From CAZCAC01 sp964496575 (GTDB lineage: Bacteria; Planctomycetota; UBA1135; GCA-002686595): a stretch of DNA of 52,775 nucleotides. The notes beneath the pieces were generated by a model. It made no database searches, was not told where the DNA came from, and was given only the letters and a program-made list of their open reading frames with translations. Positions 50,478 through 52,775 of the stretch are shown one piece after another. The stretch spans positions 1-52,775 of the forward strand of contig CAZCAC010000055.1 in assembly GCA_964496575.1 (NCBI GenBank), read 5' to 3'. The position numbers and the translations under genes were made by a program. Each line of letters starts with the position of its first letter. Positions within the stretch are counted from its first letter, which is position 1.

Positions 50478-52708
50478 AAGAACAGATGAACAAGGACTGG
50501 AGCGACGATCCGCGGATCACCGCGTACGCGCTGGGCGAGATGGACGAAGCAGAGCGGGCCGCCTTCGAGGAGGAGATCCGCGGGGACGAGGTGGCGACCG
50601 CGCTGGTCGCGGAGCTGCGCTCTCTCGGGCGGGAGCTCAAGGAGGAGTTCGCGGGGGAGTGTGCTCCGGGACTGTCGGAGGGGCATCACCAGCGGATCGA
50701 GGCGCAGCTGACGGGCGATTCGAGGAAGAGCGACCGGTCGCTGCCGCTCGCACCGTGGGGGCTGGCGCTGGTGGGGGTCGCCGCCTCGGCAGTCGTCGCC
50801 GCCGGGATGCTCCTGGCGATGTACTCGCTCCTCGGACACAAGACGAACGACCTGGAGGGGACGATCACGGGTGCGTTGCCCAGCAGCCAGGCGGATGAAC
50901 CCGGGAAGATCCTGGGTGGTCGGGTGATCGCCACGACGGGTGAGGATGGTGCGATCGGGATCGACTTCGATGAACTCTACAGTGCGGATGCGGACGCCAC
51001 GATCGAGGGTTTGCCCTGGGCCAGTACCGTGACGATCGAGGATGGATCTGCTTCGTATGATGAGTTCTCGGTCACACTCGCCCACTCGCAGCACCTCCCC
51101 GAAGGGGAAGTGGCGGAGGTTACGGATCTTCCCGCGTTGAAAGATGGGCAGCTTCTCTTCGACTTCTCGGAGGAACGCATCGAACCGAGGGTGGTGATGC
51201 GCTACTCCGCCGGCCTGGACTTCGGCCTCGAGGCGAGAAGTGAGACCCGGCCGGGCAGCGAGGCGGACTGGGGCGAGGCCGACGAGGGCAACCGCGAGCA
51301 GTACTCTCCGATCTTCGAGAACGCCTACTGCCTCACCACGCAGGCCCCCCTGTCGACCTTCTCGATCGACGTCGACACCGCGTCCTACGCCAACGTCCGT
51401 CGTTTCCTCGACGGGGGCAGCTTGCCTCCCGCCGACGCGGTGCGGATCGAGGAGCTGATCAACTACTTCCCGTACGACTACGAGAACCCGGGCAGCGACG
51501 CCCCCTTCTCCGTCGATCACGAGGTCGGCGCCTGTCCCTGGGAGCCGCGGCACCGGCTGGTGCGCATCGGCCTGAAGGGGCGCGCGACGCACCACCTGGA
51601 GCGGCCTCCGTCGAACCTGGTCTTCCTGGTCGACGTGTCGGGCTCGATGAACAGCCCCGACAAGCTGCCGCTCCTGAAGAAGGCGCTGCACATGCTGGTG
51701 CAGCAGCTCGACGCGCGCGACCTGATCAGCATCGTCGTCTACGCCAGCGCGGAAGGGGTCGCTCTCGAGCCGACGCGTTGCAGCCTGGGCGTCGACATCC
51801 ACATGGCGCTCGAGCGCCTTTCCGCCGGCGGTTCGACCAATGGCGGGGCGGGTATCAATCTGGCGTACGAGTACGCGATGCGGAACTTCATCGACGGCGG
51901 CATCAACCGCGTCATCCTCGCCACTGACGGCGACTTCAACGTCGGCGTGACCAGCGATGGCGAGCTGGTGCGGTTGATCGAGGAGAAGGCGAAGAGCGGC
52001 GTGTTCCTCTCCGTGCTCGGTTTCGGCACCGGCAACCTGCAGGACGCCAAGATGGAGCAGCTGGCGGACCAGGGGAACGGCAACTACTCCTACATCGACT
52101 CGGTGCTCGAGGCGCGCAAGGTGCTGGTCGAGGAGATGGGCTCGACGCTGGAGACGATCGCCAAGGACGTCAAGATCCAGGTCGAGTTCAACCCCGTCGA
52201 GGTGAAGGGCTACCGCCTGATCGGCTACGAGAACCGGATGCTCGCCGCGCAGGACTTCAACGACGACGCTGTGGACGCCGGCGAGATCGGCGCCGGACAC
52301 ACGGTGACCGCACTGTACGAGATCGTGCCCGCGGGGGCCGAGCTCGACGTGCCGGGAGTCGACCCGCTGAAGTACCAGATAGTGACGCAGCCCTCCGGAG
52401 AGGCGTTCACTGGCGAGCTCTGCAACCTGAAGCTGCGCTACAAGGAGCCCGATGGCGACACCAGCAAGCTGCTGGTCTTCCCGGTCACCGACGAGCGCAA
52501 GAGCTTCGAAGAGCTCTCCGCCGACACGCGCTGGGCTGCGTCGGTCGCCGCGTTCGGGCTGGTGCTGCGCGATTCCCGGTACAAGGGAACGGCCGACCTC
52601 GCCGCGGTGTCCCGCTGGGCGGTCGAGGCCGTCGGCGAGGACCCCGGCGGCTACCGCGCGCAGTTCATCGGCCTGGTCGGCAAGGCGCGGCAGCTGAAGT
52701 CGAGGTGA
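50474..52708 (+). CDS. YfbK-type VWA protein with anti-sigma-like N-terminus
   Basis: A 744-residue membrane protein. Residues 10-60 (DDPRITAYALGEMDEAERAAFEEEI) resemble the anti-sigma-like head of YfbK proteins but lack the zinc-binding His/Cys residues. A membrane helix lies at about 92-118, then a low-complexity acidic region, the von Willebrand factor N-terminal extension (FSIDVDTASYANVRRFLDGG) and the VWA domain with MIDAS motif Asp387-x-Ser-x-Ser391 (DVSGS). The C-terminal 180 residues match the DUF3520 region (VKIQVEFNPVEVKGYRLIGYENR). It probably holds the co-encoded sigma factor at the membrane and senses an extracytoplasmic ligand or metal-dependent contact; this is inferred from context. 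Confidence 0.93.
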   Translation: MKEQMNKDWSDDPRITAYALGEMDEAERAAFEEEIRGDEVATALVAELRSLGRELKEEFAGECAPGLSEGHHQRIEAQLTGDSRKSDRSLPLAPWGLALVGVAASAVVAAGMLLAMYSLLGHKTNDLEGTITGALPSSQADEPGKILGGRVIATTGEDGAIGIDFDELYSADADATIEGLPWASTVTIEDGSASYDEFSVTLAHSQHLPEGEVAEVTDLPALKDGQLLFDFSEERIEPRVVMRYSAGLDFGLEARSETRPGSEADWGEADEGNREQYSPIFENAYCLTTQAPLSTFSIDVDTASYANVRRFLDGGSLPPADAVRIEELINYFPYDYENPGSDAPFSVDHEVGACPWEPRHRLVRIGLKGRATHHLERPPSNLVFLVDVSGSMNSPDKLPLLKKALHMLVQQLDARDLISIVVYASAEGVALEPTRCSLGVDIHMALERLSAGGSTNGGAGINLAYEYAMRNFIDGGINRVILATDGDFNVGVTSDGELVRLIEEKAKSGVFLSVLGFGTGNLQDAKMEQLADQGNGNYSYIDSVLEARKVLVEEMGSTLETIAKDVKIQVEFNPVEVKGYRLIGYENRMLAAQDFNDDAVDAGEIGAGHTVTALYEIVPAGAELDVPGVDPLKYQIVTQPSGEAFTGELCNLKLRYKEPDGDTSKLLVFPVTDERKSFEELSADTRWAASVAAFGLVLRDSRYKGTADLAAVSRWAVEAVGEDPGGYRAQFIGLVGKARQLKSR

Positions 52709-52775
52709 GTTGGGCGCGGAGGAAGCGGGGGTGGCGGGGGGGTGTGGGGGGGGGGGGGGCGGGCGGGGGGGGGGG
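52709..52775. other. G-rich low-complexity contig tail
   Basis: After the last stop codon the sequence decays into runs of G broken by single T, C or A bases up to the final base. This is typical of low-quality two-colour sequencing or failed extension at a contig end. No biological feature is claimed. Confidence 0.7.

Overview
The window reads as one contig from a high-GC, GC-rich-third-position bacterium, most probably a member of the Planctomycetota. This is inferred from gene content: an ECF sigma factor translationally coupled to a membrane Ser/Thr kinase, a sigma factor fused to a membrane-anchored carboxypeptidase-regulatory-like protein, two CxPSR sulfatases, several PQQ-like propeller proteins, a YfbK-type VWA protein behind an ECF sigma factor, and many secreted repeat proteins ending in the same Cys/aromatic C-terminal domain. 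A marine Saltatorellus/Rohdeia-like lineage would fit, but I cannot test that. I saw no rRNA, tRNA, CRISPR array, transposase or phage gene. The left edge is a perfect foldback and the right edge dissolves into poly-G, so both ends should be treated as assembly-limited.

Layout. 1-5774: tightly packed plus-strand polysaccharide-assembly cluster (alpha/beta hydrolase, GT4 glycosyltransferase, NDP-sugar SDR, XrtA/DUF3473-type polysaccharide deacetylase, GT39-like membrane glycosyltransferase). 5807-12414: a PQQ-propeller/EF-hand lipoprotein, a propeller/EF-hand/amidohydrolase-like fusion, a HEAT-like protein and an internally deleted serine hydrolase. 12670-19177: secreted LVIVD-repeat protein, sulfatase, HAF-repeat protein. 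19274-22941 (minus): ECF sigma factor overlapping a Ser/Thr kinase with a C-terminal SUMF1-like domain. 23223-26057: second propeller/amidohydrolase fusion, convergent with a DUF4349 lipoprotein (26064-26987, minus). 27257-30588: sigma factor/TM/regulatory-repeat fusion broken by a frameshift. 30719-34897: a very large GH20-GH89-F5/8C glycosidase. 34981-39856 (minus): FG-GAP repeat protein and a subtilisin-like protease. 40077-41101: an orphan C-terminal-domain fragment and a small unknown protein. 41120-44426 (minus): lipoprotein sulfatase and a PAS/histidine kinase/receiver hybrid. 44855-49795: Tat-exported Gfo/Idh/MocA protein, class C beta-lactamase-fold hydrolase, zinc metalloprotease. 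49932-52708: ECF sigma factor overlapping an anti-sigma-like/VWA YfbK protein.

How the genes may work together. The left cluster probably makes or exports a surface glycan. The centre and right are rich in exported degradative proteins: two sulfatases (one iduronate-2-sulfatase-like), GH20 plus GH89 hexosaminidases, two proteases and serine hydrolases. This fits feeding on sulfated aminosugar polymers and proteins (inference). Five intact secreted proteins and one fragment share a C-terminal domain that may be a common surface-attachment or sorting module. Three ECF sigma systems, each tied to a membrane protein, show heavy investment in envelope signalling.
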